Below, one piece after another: positions 16,456 through 24,922 of a stretch of 34,546 nt of DNA. The stretch's first letter is position 1, and each line of letters starts with the position of its first letter. The translations under genes were made by a program, and so were the position numbers. The stretch is from FCB group bacterium (GTDB lineage: Bacteria > Zixibacteria > MSB-5A5 > GN15 > JAAZOE01): NCBI GenBank assembly GCA_024231695.1, contig JAAEQF010000212.1, forward strand, positions 1-34,546, written 5' to 3'. The notes below the pieces were generated by a model, which saw only the letters and a program-made list of their open reading frames with translations, ran no database searches and was not told the origin of the DNA.

Positions 16456-16848
16456 TTACTCGAATTCCACCACCGTTTGATTTTCACGGATACTGTCGCC
16501 GACGGCCACGGTAACGGCTTTGACTGTACCGGCGGTCGGAGCGGCAATCGAAGTTTTCATCTTCATCGCCTCGACCACTAGAAGTATCTGATCTTTGCTG
16601 ACCGTATCACCGATTTTGCATTTTATCTCTACCACCGTACCGGCGATCGGTGAAGTCACGCCGCCGCCATCTCCAACGGGCGCTTTTGGACCGGCCGGCG
16701 GTCGAGCCGCCGGAGCGGTGGAAGCGGGACGCGCTCCGTTGCGGGCACGCGGTCGAGAGGATGCCTGCGGAAAACCTTCCCCGGCATCGAGGACTTCGAC
16801 ATCCACCTCGTAAGCCACACCATGAACGGTAATCTTGAGTTTCATCAT
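16456..16848 (-). CDS. mmdC: biotin carrier protein of the decarboxylase
   Basis: A 130-residue protein that carries CO2 on biotin between the carboxyltransferase and the membrane beta subunit. The N-terminal part (KITVHGVAYEVDVEVL) is followed by an Ala/Pro/Arg-rich flexible linker (~30-58) and a biotinyl domain with SPIAGTV and the biotinylation motif EAMKM (Lys96). Two ATG follow each other; GGAG is four bases from the first and seven from the second, so the true start may be 16845. Confidence 0.92.
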   Translation of the reverse strand: MMKLKITVHGVAYEVDVEVLDAGEGFPQASSRPRARNGARPASTAPAARPPAGPKAPVGDGGGVTSPIAGTVVEIKCKIGDTVSKDQILLVVEAMKMKTSIAAPTAGTVKAVTVAVGDSIRENQTVVEFE

Positions 16849-16884
16849 CTATCTCCAGAAATTATCACTGACTTTTCATTTCCA

Positions 16885-17220
16885 TCATCTCTTTTTGGGC
16901 ACTACATGTGAACCGTGCAAAATAGCCCGGCCCTGAACCGACCAGGGTCCCCGACTGACATCCGCCGGCCGCAGCCGCCGGACTTTACGAATATGAAAAC
17001 GCCCGGTCAACATTGTCCCCGCCGCCGCCGTCAAAAGCACCAGCGTGGTCGTATCGATATTCTGTTCACGGTTGGCGGCCGCTTTACGCAGCCTGTCTTC
17101 GCGCGATTGCCAGCTGCTGTCAGCCCGGCGAATCAAAGACACGGCCAAAACGATCACAGCTAGCGAAGCAAAGACGATGGTGATGCCGATGGCGGCAAAT
17201 TTTAACTCGAATCCTGTCAT
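16885..17220 (-). CDS. decarboxylase gamma/delta subunit (OadG-like)
   Basis: A 111-residue small membrane protein. One N-terminal transmembrane helix (FAAIGITIVFASLAVIVLAV) is followed by a basic, charged tail, as in OadG/MmdD, which hold the carboxyltransferase at the membrane beta subunit. The family is poorly conserved; here identity rests on topology and on the place between carboxyltransferase and biotin carrier genes. The tail includes ADVSRGPWSVQGRAILHG. Confidence 0.85.
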   Translation of the reverse strand: MTGFELKFAAIGITIVFASLAVIVLAVSLIRRADSSWQSREDRLRKAAANREQNIDTTTLVLLTAAAGTMLTGRFHIRKVRRLRPADVSRGPWSVQGRAILHGSHVVPKKR

Positions 17221-17235
17221 CAGTATTTGTTTCCC

Positions 17236-18786
17236 TTAAAGCGGGATCAACCCGTGTTTCTTTTGCGGCCTAATTTCTCGTTTGGCCTTGATCACATCCA
17301 GTACCGAAGCCAGAAACGGCCGGGTATCGGCCGGTTCAAGGATTTCATCGACCAGCCCATGCGCCGCCGCAAAATACGGATTGGCGAAAGTATCCTTGTA
17401 TTCATCCAGTTTTTTCTTGCACTCGTTATCCGGATCATCGGCCTCGGCGATATCTTTCCGGTAAAGAACATTGACCGCTCCCTCGGCGCCCATGACGGCA
17501 ATCTCGGCCGAGGGCCAGGCGCAGAGCATATCGGCCCCCATGCTCTTGGCACACATGGCCAGGTAGGCCCCGCCGTACGCTTTGCGCACCACCAGCGTCA
17601 TCTTGGGCACCGTCGCCGCGGCATAGGCAAAAAGCATCTTGGCCCCGTGACGGATAATCCCACCGTACTCCTGCTGAATGCCGGGCATGAAGCCGGGCAC
17701 ATCGACCAGCGTCAATAGAGGGATATTGAAAGCGTTGCAGAAACGAATGAAACGGGAAGCCTTGTCCGAGGAATCGATGTCCAGCACTCCGGCCTTGACC
17801 ATCGGTTGATTGGCGATTATCCCCACCGTGTAACCGGTCAGGCGGCCGAAACCGACAAGGATATTCGGCGCAAAATGCTCCTGCACCTCCATAAAATCAC
17901 CTTCATCCACCAGCCGGACGATGACGTCATGCATATCATAAGGCAGGCTGGGATCATCGGGAATGATATCGTTGAGCGATTCGTCCGGCAGAAGCTCTTC
18001 TTCATGCAGTTCGGATACGAAGGGCGGGTCTTCGGAGTTGTTGCTGGGCAAAAACGACAATAACCGCCGGGCGATTCCGGCCGCATCTTCGTCGTTCTCG
18101 GCGATAAAATGAACCACACCGGAATAATGGGCGTGGCTTTCGACTCCGCCCAGTTGTTCGGCGGTAATCTCTTCGCCGGTCACCTGCTTGATAACCAGCG
18201 GCCCGGTGATGTAAAGCTGGCCCTCATGCCTAACCTGAATGATGAAATCGGTCAGGGCCGGCGAATAGGCCGCTCCTCCGGCACAGGGTCCGGCGATAAT
18301 GCTGATTTGCGGCACTACCCCCGACAAAAGCACATTGCGATAGAATATCCCGCCATAACCGGAAAGAGAATCGACTCCTTCCTGAATGCGCGCTCCGCCG
18401 CTGTCGTTGAACATTATAAACGGATCACCGGTTTTTAGGGCCGCCTCCATCGCTTCCTGAATCTTTTTACCGGTGGCCTCACCGACCGATCCGCCGGCCA
18501 CGGTGAAATCCTGGCTGGCTACATAAACCGGACGGCCGTCGATAACGCCGTGTCCGGTGACGACACCCTCGCCGGGAAACTCCTTATCGGCCACGCCGAA
18601 ATGCGTACAGCGATGCTTGATAAATAAAAGCGACTCACGAAACGTATCCGGCTCGAAAAGCAGATCGATCCGTTCGCGGGCCGTCAGTTTGCCCAATTCG
18701 TGCTGTTTTTCGATACGTTTGTCGCCCCCGCCTTTGACCAACTTCTCACGTCTACGGCGCAATTCATCTATTTTCGATTCACGCAT
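17236..18786 (-). CDS. mmdA: carboxyltransferase, methylmalonyl-CoA decarboxylase alpha
   Basis: A 516-residue cytoplasmic subunit that moves the carboxyl group of an acyl-CoA (most likely methylmalonyl-CoA) to biotin. Typical blocks: LGKLTARERIDLLFEPDTF, GRPVYVASQDFTVAGGS, FNDSGGARIQEGVDSL, AGPCAGGAAYSPALTDF, ITGPLVIKQVTGEEI, and GGAYLAMCAKSMGAD near the C-terminus. The family also contains propionyl-CoA carboxylase beta and glutaconyl-CoA decarboxylase, but the gamma, biotin and beta genes downstream make a Na+-pumping decarboxylase by far the best reading; methylmalonyl-CoA is inferred. Start is ATG 18786 with GGAAGAG upstream. A near-consensus promoter lies about 80 bases before it. Confidence 0.93.
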   Translation of the reverse strand: MRESKIDELRRRREKLVKGGGDKRIEKQHELGKLTARERIDLLFEPDTFRESLLFIKHRCTHFGVADKEFPGEGVVTGHGVIDGRPVYVASQDFTVAGGSVGEATGKKIQEAMEAALKTGDPFIMFNDSGGARIQEGVDSLSGYGGIFYRNVLLSGVVPQISIIAGPCAGGAAYSPALTDFIIQVRHEGQLYITGPLVIKQVTGEEITAEQLGGVESHAHYSGVVHFIAENDEDAAGIARRLLSFLPSNNSEDPPFVSELHEEELLPDESLNDIIPDDPSLPYDMHDVIVRLVDEGDFMEVQEHFAPNILVGFGRLTGYTVGIIANQPMVKAGVLDIDSSDKASRFIRFCNAFNIPLLTLVDVPGFMPGIQQEYGGIIRHGAKMLFAYAAATVPKMTLVVRKAYGGAYLAMCAKSMGADMLCAWPSAEIAVMGAEGAVNVLYRKDIAEADDPDNECKKKLDEYKDTFANPYFAAAHGLVDEILEPADTRPFLASVLDVIKAKREIRPQKKHGLIPL

Positions 18787-18863
18787 AACTCTTCCCCGAG
18801 TCAAATATTATCACATCGAGATTCTCTCCACCTTTTTCCTCGGTCACAATAAATCCGACGGGC

Positions 18864-18892
18864 AGTATAGCTATAGTGGAGTATTTTGTCAA
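18864..18892 (-). promoter_or_regulatory. sigma70-type promoter of the decarboxylase operon
   Basis: On the minus strand TTGACA and TATACT are separated by 17 bases, nearly perfect consensus, giving an untranslated leader of about 70 bases before mmdA. The rest of the 402-base spacer to the divergent regulator gene holds only the candidate regulator promoter. Confidence 0.75.
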
Positions 18893-19104
18893 TAACCTTA
18901 CTCTGATGGAAACGTATTTTTTAAAGACATTGAAGTCCATACTTAAGAGAATGTCAGTCCCCGACAACTTGTTCCTCCCGAAGCCAATTTTTATTTTCAC
19001 TATATATTGTCGGCCTACAGATCCTCTTCTCCAAAATACGATTGGAAACAATTATTCCTTTGTTTATTAACCGACCTCCCGATTCGGCGTTATCGGTTTT
19101 GCAG

Positions 19105-19133
19105 TTGCGTTTTATGTGGCCACCGACTATATT
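19105..19133 (+). promoter_or_regulatory. possible promoter of the PAS/LuxR regulator gene
   Basis: TTGCGT and TATATT are separated by 17 bases, about 55 bases upstream of the start codon. It is the best match in the spacer on this strand but its -35 box is weak. Confidence 0.45.
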
Positions 19134-19188
19134 GCTATCAGTTGTATTTATGCGCCAGATGTGATAATCAACATAGAGGAAATTCAGC

Positions 19189-21798
19189 ATGGCGCTGACC
19201 GAAAAGGGGCACAACAACTGGGAAGCCGGTCTGGATCGTGACGCCGTTACGATGCTAATGGATTCCGCCGCTAATCTGATCGTTTATCTTGATAAAAACG
19301 CCTTAATCACTTTCTGTAATACTCAATGTAAACGAGTCACCGGCCATGAATGCCACTATTTGATAGGCCGATCTTGGCCTGATTTATTCCTTTCCTCGGA
19401 TGCTCAATTGGAATCAACAGTTGACTTCGCCGATTGGGTGAAGCAACACCTGCACCTCCCCTACGAAGGATCGTTTTCCACTCGATCCGGACAAATCCGC
19501 ATAATCCACTGGACGTTTTTGACACTGGACCACAGGCATCCAGATCAACCGGAAGTTGTCGCTATCGGTTACGATATCACCGAATATCAGAAGGCAACGA
19601 AGGAGTTAAGCCGTCGGGAAGCTCGTTATCGGGATATAGTCGAGGATCAAACCGAGATGATTTGCCGATGTTTACCGGACACGGAAATCACTTTTGTTAA
19701 CGAAGCCTACGCCGCTTTTTTCGGCACCTCCCCAAAAGCCATGGTCGGCCATAAGTTCCTGGAATACCTGCCGGTTGACCTCCATCAAAATATTATTGAT
19801 TTTTTGGCCCGGCTGGGCACAAACCGGCCAGTGGACGGCGTTGTTCATTATGCACAGAATACCGACGGCGAGAAACGATGGTTGTCCTGGACTTGTCGCG
19901 CCATTTTAAACAATTTAGACGATATTACAGAATATCAATCGGTTGGTCGGGATATTACCGAACTACTGGAAACCAGAAAACAATTAGTGGAAAGCGAAAA
20001 ACGTTTCCGCGAACTGGCCGATCTGATGCCTGAAGGGGTTTTTGAAATCGATCTGGACGGGCAAATCACATTTGCCAACAGGATACTGATCGAGCGCTTC
20101 GAATATACGCGCGATGAGCTGAATAGCGGCCTGAATTTCCGCCAAAATATAATACCCGAAGATATACCCCTTGCGGAAGCGAATCTTGCTCACATAATAA
20201 ACAGCGGGGAAATACAGGATAAAGAATATACGGCTTTGACCAAAACCGGAAAAACCTTTCCTATTCTGATTTATCCGGGCCCAGTAATCTCCGACGGCCG
20301 AATAAGTGGAATCCGAGGTTTGTTAATCGACATCACCGCCCGCAAACAGGCGGAACAATTGCAACTGGCGCTTTATAGAATAGCCAACGATGCCGTGATT
20401 ACCCAAAATCTCGATGAATTCTATGCGGCGGTAAGAAAAGACCTCAGCCTAGTCATCGACACCAATAATTTTTTTATCGCCCTGCGGGACGAGGACACTG
20501 ACACGCTTTCTCTGGCCTACCTGGCCGATGACTATGGTCCATTTACGTCCACTACGGTCAAGAAGACCTTTACCTCATTTGTCATAAAAACCGGGCAACC
20601 GCTTCTGGCCACCGAGGATACCATGCGCCAGATGGTCGAGAGCGGTGAAGCGGAATTTATCGGGACACCGCCAAAGGTCTGGTTGGGTGCGCCGCTCCAG
20701 ACCAGCTCGGGTATTTTGGGCGCCGTAGTCGTTCAAAACTACACTAACCCAACGGCATACACCGAAAAAGACAAGGAAATTCTTCAATTCGTATCCGGTC
20801 AAATAGCCTCAGCCATAGAACGTAAACGGGCGGAGGAATCTTTAAGGCAGGCTCATCATAATCTGGAACTAAGAGTCAGGGAACGCACGGCCGAACTATC
20901 GGAAACCAACCGGCAATTAAATGTCCAAATCGACCATCGTATCCAGGCCGAGGAAGCTCTTCGGGAAAGCGATCGACGCTACGACCTGGCCACCAGCGCA
21001 GGACGAGTCGGCGTCTGGGATTGGAATCTCGCAACCAATGAAATGTTTGTTGACCCCAGATTGAAGGTAATCCTTGGTTATAAACCCGAAGAACTGGACA
21101 GCACTTTTGAGCAGTTCATTCAGCTCCTGCATCCCAATGATGTTGATCTGGTGATGGAGGCGGGAGAAGCTCACCTTGCCGGGGAAGCCGACATATATGA
21201 ATGCGAGCACCGCCTGATGCACAAAGACGGCCGGGCAATCTGGGTTCTGGCGCGAGGTACCGCTTTTCGTGACGCCAGGGGTAAACCTTCTCGCTTGATT
21301 GGGACTCAAATCGATATCACCGACCGCAAGCGAGCCGAAAAAATTCTAAAACAGACCGCCGATGAACTCCATCGCGAACGAAAAAAACTGACCGAGAAGA
21401 ATATCGCTCTTAAACAGATTCTTGATCATATCGAAAGCAGCAGAAAAAAATACAAGGAACAAATAATGAACCGAGTCAGAGAGGCAATGCTTCCTCTGCT
21501 CAATCATTCAATGGACACCGAAAATCAAGATTTGATTTGTGATCTTGAGGCAGTAAAGGATAACTTGTTTAATTTGGTTGAGACCAAAGCTGTCGTTGAA
21601 AACGATCGTCTGGCAACACTCACTCCCCGTGAATCTGAAATCTGTAGATTAATAAAAAATGGCCTGTCTTCCAAACAGATGTCGGAAAGATTAAACCTTT
21701 CAGTGGTAACGGTACATAAACATCGCGAACGAATAAGAAAAAAACTTGGTTTAACTAACAAGAGTGTTAACCTAAGCTCTTATCTCCGTTCACAATAA
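19189..21798 (+). CDS. multi-PAS/GAF sensor with LuxR-type DNA-binding domain
   Basis: An 869-residue soluble one-component regulator; no transmembrane segment or histidine kinase domain is visible. Four PAS domains lie at ~15-130, 140-260, 270-390 and 600-715, each ending in a DIT-type motif (DITEYQ, DITELLE, DITARKQ, DITDRKRAE). A GAF domain lies at 390-540, and coiled coils at 540-600 and 715-760. The C-terminus (805-869) is a LuxR-type helix-turn-helix (LTPRESEICRLIKNGLSSKQ, LNLSVVTVHKHRERI). The linker before it (EKNIALKQILDHIESSR) is typical of a known family of such PAS-LuxR regulators. GAGG upstream of ATG 19189. It is divergent to the decarboxylase operon and could regulate it; the ligand is unknown. 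Confidence 0.88.
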   Translation: MALTEKGHNNWEAGLDRDAVTMLMDSAANLIVYLDKNALITFCNTQCKRVTGHECHYLIGRSWPDLFLSSDAQLESTVDFADWVKQHLHLPYEGSFSTRSGQIRIIHWTFLTLDHRHPDQPEVVAIGYDITEYQKATKELSRREARYRDIVEDQTEMICRCLPDTEITFVNEAYAAFFGTSPKAMVGHKFLEYLPVDLHQNIIDFLARLGTNRPVDGVVHYAQNTDGEKRWLSWTCRAILNNLDDITEYQSVGRDITELLETRKQLVESEKRFRELADLMPEGVFEIDLDGQITFANRILIERFEYTRDELNSGLNFRQNIIPEDIPLAEANLAHIINSGEIQDKEYTALTKTGKTFPILIYPGPVISDGRISGIRGLLIDITARKQAEQLQLALYRIANDAVITQNLDEFYAAVRKDLSLVIDTNNFFIALRDEDTDTLSLAYLADDYGPFTSTTVKKTFTSFVIKTGQPLLATEDTMRQMVESGEAEFIGTPPKVWLGAPLQTSSGILGAVVVQNYTNPTAYTEKDKEILQFVSGQIASAIERKRAEESLRQAHHNLELRVRERTAELSETNRQLNVQIDHRIQAEEALRESDRRYDLATSAGRVGVWDWNLATNEMFVDPRLKVILGYKPEELDSTFEQFIQLLHPNDVDLVMEAGEAHLAGEADIYECEHRLMHKDGRAIWVLARGTAFRDARGKPSRLIGTQIDITDRKRAEKILKQTADELHRERKKLTEKNIALKQILDHIESSRKKYKEQIMNRVREAMLPLLNHSMDTENQDLICDLEAVKDNLFNLVETKAVVENDRLATLTPRESEICRLIKNGLSSKQMSERLNLSVVTVHKHRERIRKKLGLTNKSVNLSSYLRSQ

Positions 21799-21805
21799 CC
21801 GACTC

Positions 21806-21828
21806 CGTACGCAATAAGTACGTATTTT
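21806..21828 (+). terminator. weak terminator after the PAS/LuxR gene
   Basis: CGTAC and GTACG pair around a 7-base loop and are followed by TATTTTT, just after the stop codon. The stem is only five base pairs. Confidence 0.4.
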
Positions 21829-21879
21829 TGCCGTATTGACCCCTGTCGTATTTTCCTTATCCTGTATCCATAACTATTG

Positions 21880-22094
21880 TGTATCAAGACATGGTTATTG
21901 ATAATGCGCATTTAGCGTGATGATACATGCAAGGCGGTGCCCATAGAAATGACAACCGGCTTTGACATCGGGCACCGCCAGTTTAAAAATAAAGCACATG
22001 TGCCTTAATCAACTCGATTTTCTTTCCAAAGGAAATTTCATCAACGAGAGCACAAAAGCGCTGATGACGGATCAAGCCTTCAGACACATGTGCA
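21880..22094. other. structured spacer with three successive inverted repeats
   Basis: The 404-base space between the converging regulator and MATE genes has no gene. It holds three perfect inverted repeats in a row: TGTATCA/TGATACA (21880-21927), GGCGGTGCCC/GGGCACCGCC (21933-21979, 10 bp) and GCACATGTG/CACATGTGC (21994-22094, enclosing a small TTTCC/GGAAA hairpin). CACATGTG is itself palindromic, so the last pair may instead be two operator-like sites. A structured RNA is possible; the strand is not evident. Confidence 0.4.
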
Positions 22095-22202
22095 TTTTAT
22101 GTATTTAATAACCTAATGGCCCCCGGTTGATTATAACATAATATCAGCCTATTTTTATAGCAAGTAAAATAGTACTGCACTGAAATTATTTAATATTGGC
22201 CG

Positions 22203-23603
22203 TCAAACTTTGACTTGAAGCCATCGGCCGTTCCGAAAATAGCCGTAGAAAATAATTGTCGATATAATCGTGGCCCCGGTTATGGACCACCAGACAGCGT
22301 TCTGGTCATAACCCAACAATTGGGTGCAAGCATAAACCGCCGGAATTTCCAAAAGCCAGGCATGTAAAATATTGAAAAACATCGCCGGGCGGTTTTCGCC
22401 GACGCCGGTATAGACGTTCTCCAGGATCAAATAAAGACCCAAAAACGGGAAGCCGACAGCCAGAATGCGAAGGAGTGTTATGCCGTAGGCCGTAATTTCG
22501 GGATCATCGAAAAACCACGACATAATCAACCCGGCTCCAACGAAAGTGGCGACACCGATTGCCGTCATTATACTGGTAGCCAGGATAATCGCCTGATGAA
22601 CCGTCTTTTTGGCGCGTTCTTTTTTACCCGCGCCTAAATTATGCCCGATCAAAGATGACAGCCCCAAACCAATGCCGACTAATAGCATGATACCCAGTGC
22701 TGAAACCCGTTGACCCACACCATAGGCCGCAATTACGCCGGTCCCGAAAATAGCAATCATGGGCATTATCACCAGCCGGGCCATGGAAAACGAGAGTGAT
22801 CCTATTGCCGAGGGCACGCCGATTTTGAGAATCCTCCACATGGTAAGCCAGCTTAGACGGCGGCGATTACCGGGATTCAGCCGAACATTGGCTCCACCGG
22901 CATAAAATATCCCCATGCCGACTAAAAAGGCCAAAGCATAGGAAATAACCGAAGCCCAGGCTGCGCCGGCTACACCCATTTCAGGGAATATCCACCAACC
23001 AAAGATCATAAACGGATCGAGAAGGATATTCAGTCCACTCAACGATATCATCAGGATCATGGCCATTTTGGGATTGGCCACCCCTCGCATGGCAGTAAAA
23101 ACCGAATAGGTGGCGAAGTTGAAACCCAAACCAATAAATATTATCCGACCGTAGGTTATCCCCAGTTCAGCCACCTCTCCCCGCGCACCCATAAGCGTGA
23201 CAATATGCGGTGCCAGAAAATAACCGATCGCCCCGAAAATGACAGCCACCAGCCATTTGAGAACCACTGTTTCCTTGATGGCCATTTCTGTTTCCAGGAT
23301 ATTCTTTTCCCCGTAACGGCGAGAGATAATCGCCACCGAACCGGTGCCGACAACCATATTGGCCGAATGAATCACCCACAGGAACGGTCCCAGAATAGTG
23401 ATCGCCGCCACCGGCTCCGGGCCCAATCGGGAAAGCCAGTACATATCGATCAGGTCGTAAATATTGCCGATTCCGAAACCGATCATTGATGGCAAACCCA
23501 TGCGTAGAATCGATTTGATAATCGACCCCTCTGTATGATCAATTACCTCTCTCGGCTTATTGGAAGAATTAGAACTATTATGCCGTCGAAACCTGAACTT
23601 CAT
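22203..23603 (-). CDS. MATE-family efflux transporter
   Basis: A 466-residue inner-membrane protein with about twelve hydrophobic segments. The start (GSIIKSILRMGLPSMIGFGI, YDLIDMYWLSRLG) and the repeated MG-P pattern (ILKIGVPSAIGSLSFSMARL) are typical of MATE antiporters, which expel cationic drugs or metabolites in exchange for Na+ or H+. The first 25 residues are charged and Ser/Asn-rich, cytoplasmic. Only a weak ribosome site (AGG) is seen. It stands alone; nothing in the context indicates a substrate. A 13-base sequence occurs inverted on either side of it (22142-22154 and 23846-23858). Confidence 0.88.
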   Translation of the reverse strand: MKFRFRRHNSSNSSNKPREVIDHTEGSIIKSILRMGLPSMIGFGIGNIYDLIDMYWLSRLGPEPVAAITILGPFLWVIHSANMVVGTGSVAIISRRYGEKNILETEMAIKETVVLKWLVAVIFGAIGYFLAPHIVTLMGARGEVAELGITYGRIIFIGLGFNFATYSVFTAMRGVANPKMAMILMISLSGLNILLDPFMIFGWWIFPEMGVAGAAWASVISYALAFLVGMGIFYAGGANVRLNPGNRRRLSWLTMWRILKIGVPSAIGSLSFSMARLVIMPMIAIFGTGVIAAYGVGQRVSALGIMLLVGIGLGLSSLIGHNLGAGKKERAKKTVHQAIILATSIMTAIGVATFVGAGLIMSWFFDDPEITAYGITLLRILAVGFPFLGLYLILENVYTGVGENRPAMFFNILHAWLLEIPAVYACTQLLGYDQNAVWWSITGATIISTIIFYGYFRNGRWLQVKV

Positions 23604-23873
23604 CGCCTAATCACTTTTCCGTATAATCATCTTTCCGGCCATCCATATTGTTTATATCATTCGACAATCATGCTTTTTTGTTTCATGCGCTCTGATTGAT
23701 TGACAGATATTATCGGCCGGAATAATCCCGTAATGATCGCAATCGTTCATCCATAGTCATCGATTAAATATAACCTATTTTGAGTCCAACCGCATCACAT
23801 ATTCCCACAAGTGGGTTCTGTTGAGATTTGCTATTGGAAACAAGTAAATAGGCTGATAATCTCAAGAGGTTTT

Positions 23874-23931
23874 AGTTTCGAGGGAATTAGTTGGGATCAT
23901 CCACACGTCAGTCAAGAAGTGGCTCCGCCAC
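23874..23931. repeat. dispersed core-hairpin repeat, copy near 23.9 kb
   Basis: AGTTTCGAGGGAATTAGTTG, then the core GGATCATCCACACGTCAG, TCAAGAA and the hairpin GTGGC-TCC-GCCAC. It shares the order and core of the copies at 14937-15326 but has a different stem sequence. It lies in the 454-base spacer between the MATE gene and tRNA-Tyr, which otherwise shows no gene. Confidence 0.75.
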
Positions 23932-23992
23932 AGTAACAGCTAAAATCTTGCTACGTAATTAAATCATAATTAGAACTGAGCCAAATATTGTG

Positions 23993-24052
23993 AGTTTTGA
24001 GGAAATTTAGTGGGGTCATCCACACGACAGTAAAAAAGCGGCTGTCGCCGCT
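23993..24052. repeat. dispersed core-hairpin repeat, copy after tRNA-Tyr
   Basis: AGTTTTGAGGAAATTTAGTG, the core GGGTCATCCACACGACAG, then TAAAAAA and the hairpin AGCGGC-TGTC-GCCGCT. Same layout as the copy 120 bases to the left, again with its own stem sequence. Confidence 0.8.
24032..24052 (-). terminator. repeat-borne terminator of the tRNA-Thr/Tyr unit
   Basis: Read on the minus strand, the 6-bp hairpin AGCGGC-GACA-GCCGCT followed by T6 begins five bases after the tRNA-Tyr CCA end. It is the hairpin part of the dispersed repeat. Confidence 0.7.
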
Positions 24053-24057
24053 GCTAC

Positions 24058-24142
24058 TGGTGGAGGGGGGAGGATTCGAACCTCCGAAGGCTTCGCCGAC
24101 AGATTTACAGTCTGTTCCCTTTGGCCACTCGGGAACCCCTCC
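24058..24142 (-). tRNA. tRNA-Tyr (GTA)
   Basis: Class II tRNA: acceptor GGAGGGG/CCCCTCC, anticodon stem CAGA/TCTG around loop bases with anticodon GTA, long variable arm, T stem GGAGG/CCTCC with loop TTCGAAT, discriminator A. The bases after it read CCA, the only tRNA here with an encoded CCA end. It follows tRNA-Thr by 42 bases, probably on one transcript. Confidence 0.95.
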
Positions 24143-24184
24143 ACGGGGTCATTCTATTTTTTCGTCCTTATGAGCCTGATATTC

Positions 24185-24257
24185 AGCCGGCGAGAGGAAT
24201 CGAACCCCCGACAGGCTGATTACAAATCAGCTACTCTACCATCTGAGTTACGCCGGC
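24185..24257 (-). tRNA. tRNA-Thr (TGT)
   Basis: Acceptor GCCGGCG/CGCCGGC, D stem ACTC/GAGT, anticodon stem GCTGA/TCAGC with loop TTTGTAA (anticodon TGT), T stem GGGGG/CCTCT (two G-U pairs) with loop TTCGATT, discriminator T. CCA is not encoded. Confidence 0.95.
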
Positions 24258-24273
24258 CCATAAAAAACAGGCT

Positions 24274-24303
24274 ATAACATAGTCAAAATCATCGGACTGT
24301 CAA
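24274..24303 (-). promoter_or_regulatory. possible promoter of tRNA-Thr/tRNA-Tyr
   Basis: On the minus strand a consensus TTGACA is followed after 18 bases by TGTTAT; the -10 box ends 16 bases before tRNA-Thr. Confidence 0.5.
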
Positions 24304-24343
24304 GCGATTTTCTTAATGATGACCGTCTAAATCGGGCTTACAC

Positions 24344-24847
24344 TTATTTTTTATTCGATTGTGTCGGTTCCCCGGAAGAAATTAGCTTTAGCAGAGTATA
24401 CCGTTCGCCGCAGAGATGAATCTCCACTACCGCGTCTCCAAATACCTTCTTGGACAAAAGGCGGGCCATGTCCCGAGTATCAGACTGAACCTTCGGATCT
24501 TCGATCAGTTCCTTATTCAGAATAACATGCAGTTCATATATATCGCCCTTTTTAGCCAGCCTTCCCCCCCAGGGGGCGCCTTTGTCCCAGCCATGGTCCA
24601 TCAAGTATTCACCCAGACTCACGGCCGTTGCTTCGGATATTTCGGCTGTATAAAAAACCTGGTTTTGTCCGAATTTATGAATATTCGGAAAAGTGTACTT
24701 TGACATCTCGCCCACTTGAGGCTCCGCCTGCGTCTTTTTCTCATCACCACAGGCCGAGAAGGAAAACATTATCATCAACAGAACTACAATTACAGCCAAA
24801 AAGCGAGCTACGCGACCGTGACGAGCAATACTATATCCGTATGACAT
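24344..24847 (-). CDS. lipoprotein of unknown function
   Basis: A 167-residue predicted lipoprotein: a basic N-terminus (RHGRVAR), a long hydrophobic stretch and the lipobox FSAC (Cys33), followed by a polar GDEKKTQAEPQ linker. The body is a small alpha/beta-type domain (YTFPNIHKFG, QVFYTAEISEATAVSLGEYL, GDIYELHVILNKELIEDP, VFGDAVVEIHLCGERYTLLK) that I do not recognise. AAGGG lies six bases upstream of ATG 24847, and a near-consensus promoter just before that. It is a single-gene unit between cysS and the tRNA pair. Confidence 0.7.
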   Translation of the reverse strand: MSYGYSIARHGRVARFLAVIVVLLMIMFSFSACGDEKKTQAEPQVGEMSKYTFPNIHKFGQNQVFYTAEISEATAVSLGEYLMDHGWDKGAPWGGRLAKKGDIYELHVILNKELIEDPKVQSDTRDMARLLSKKVFGDAVVEIHLCGERYTLLKLISSGEPTQSNKK

Positions 24848-24867
24848 ACTGACCCTTTCTTTCGACT

Positions 24868-24896
24868 ATTATCGACGTTATACACGCTTGTGTCAA
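24868..24896 (-). promoter_or_regulatory. sigma70-type promoter of the lipoprotein gene
   Basis: On the minus strand TTGACA and GATAAT are separated by 17 bases, directly upstream of the ribosome site, so the leader is only about 15 bases. Confidence 0.7.
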
Positions 24897-24922
24897 CGAA
24901 AGATTCAATGTCCGTTCAACTA

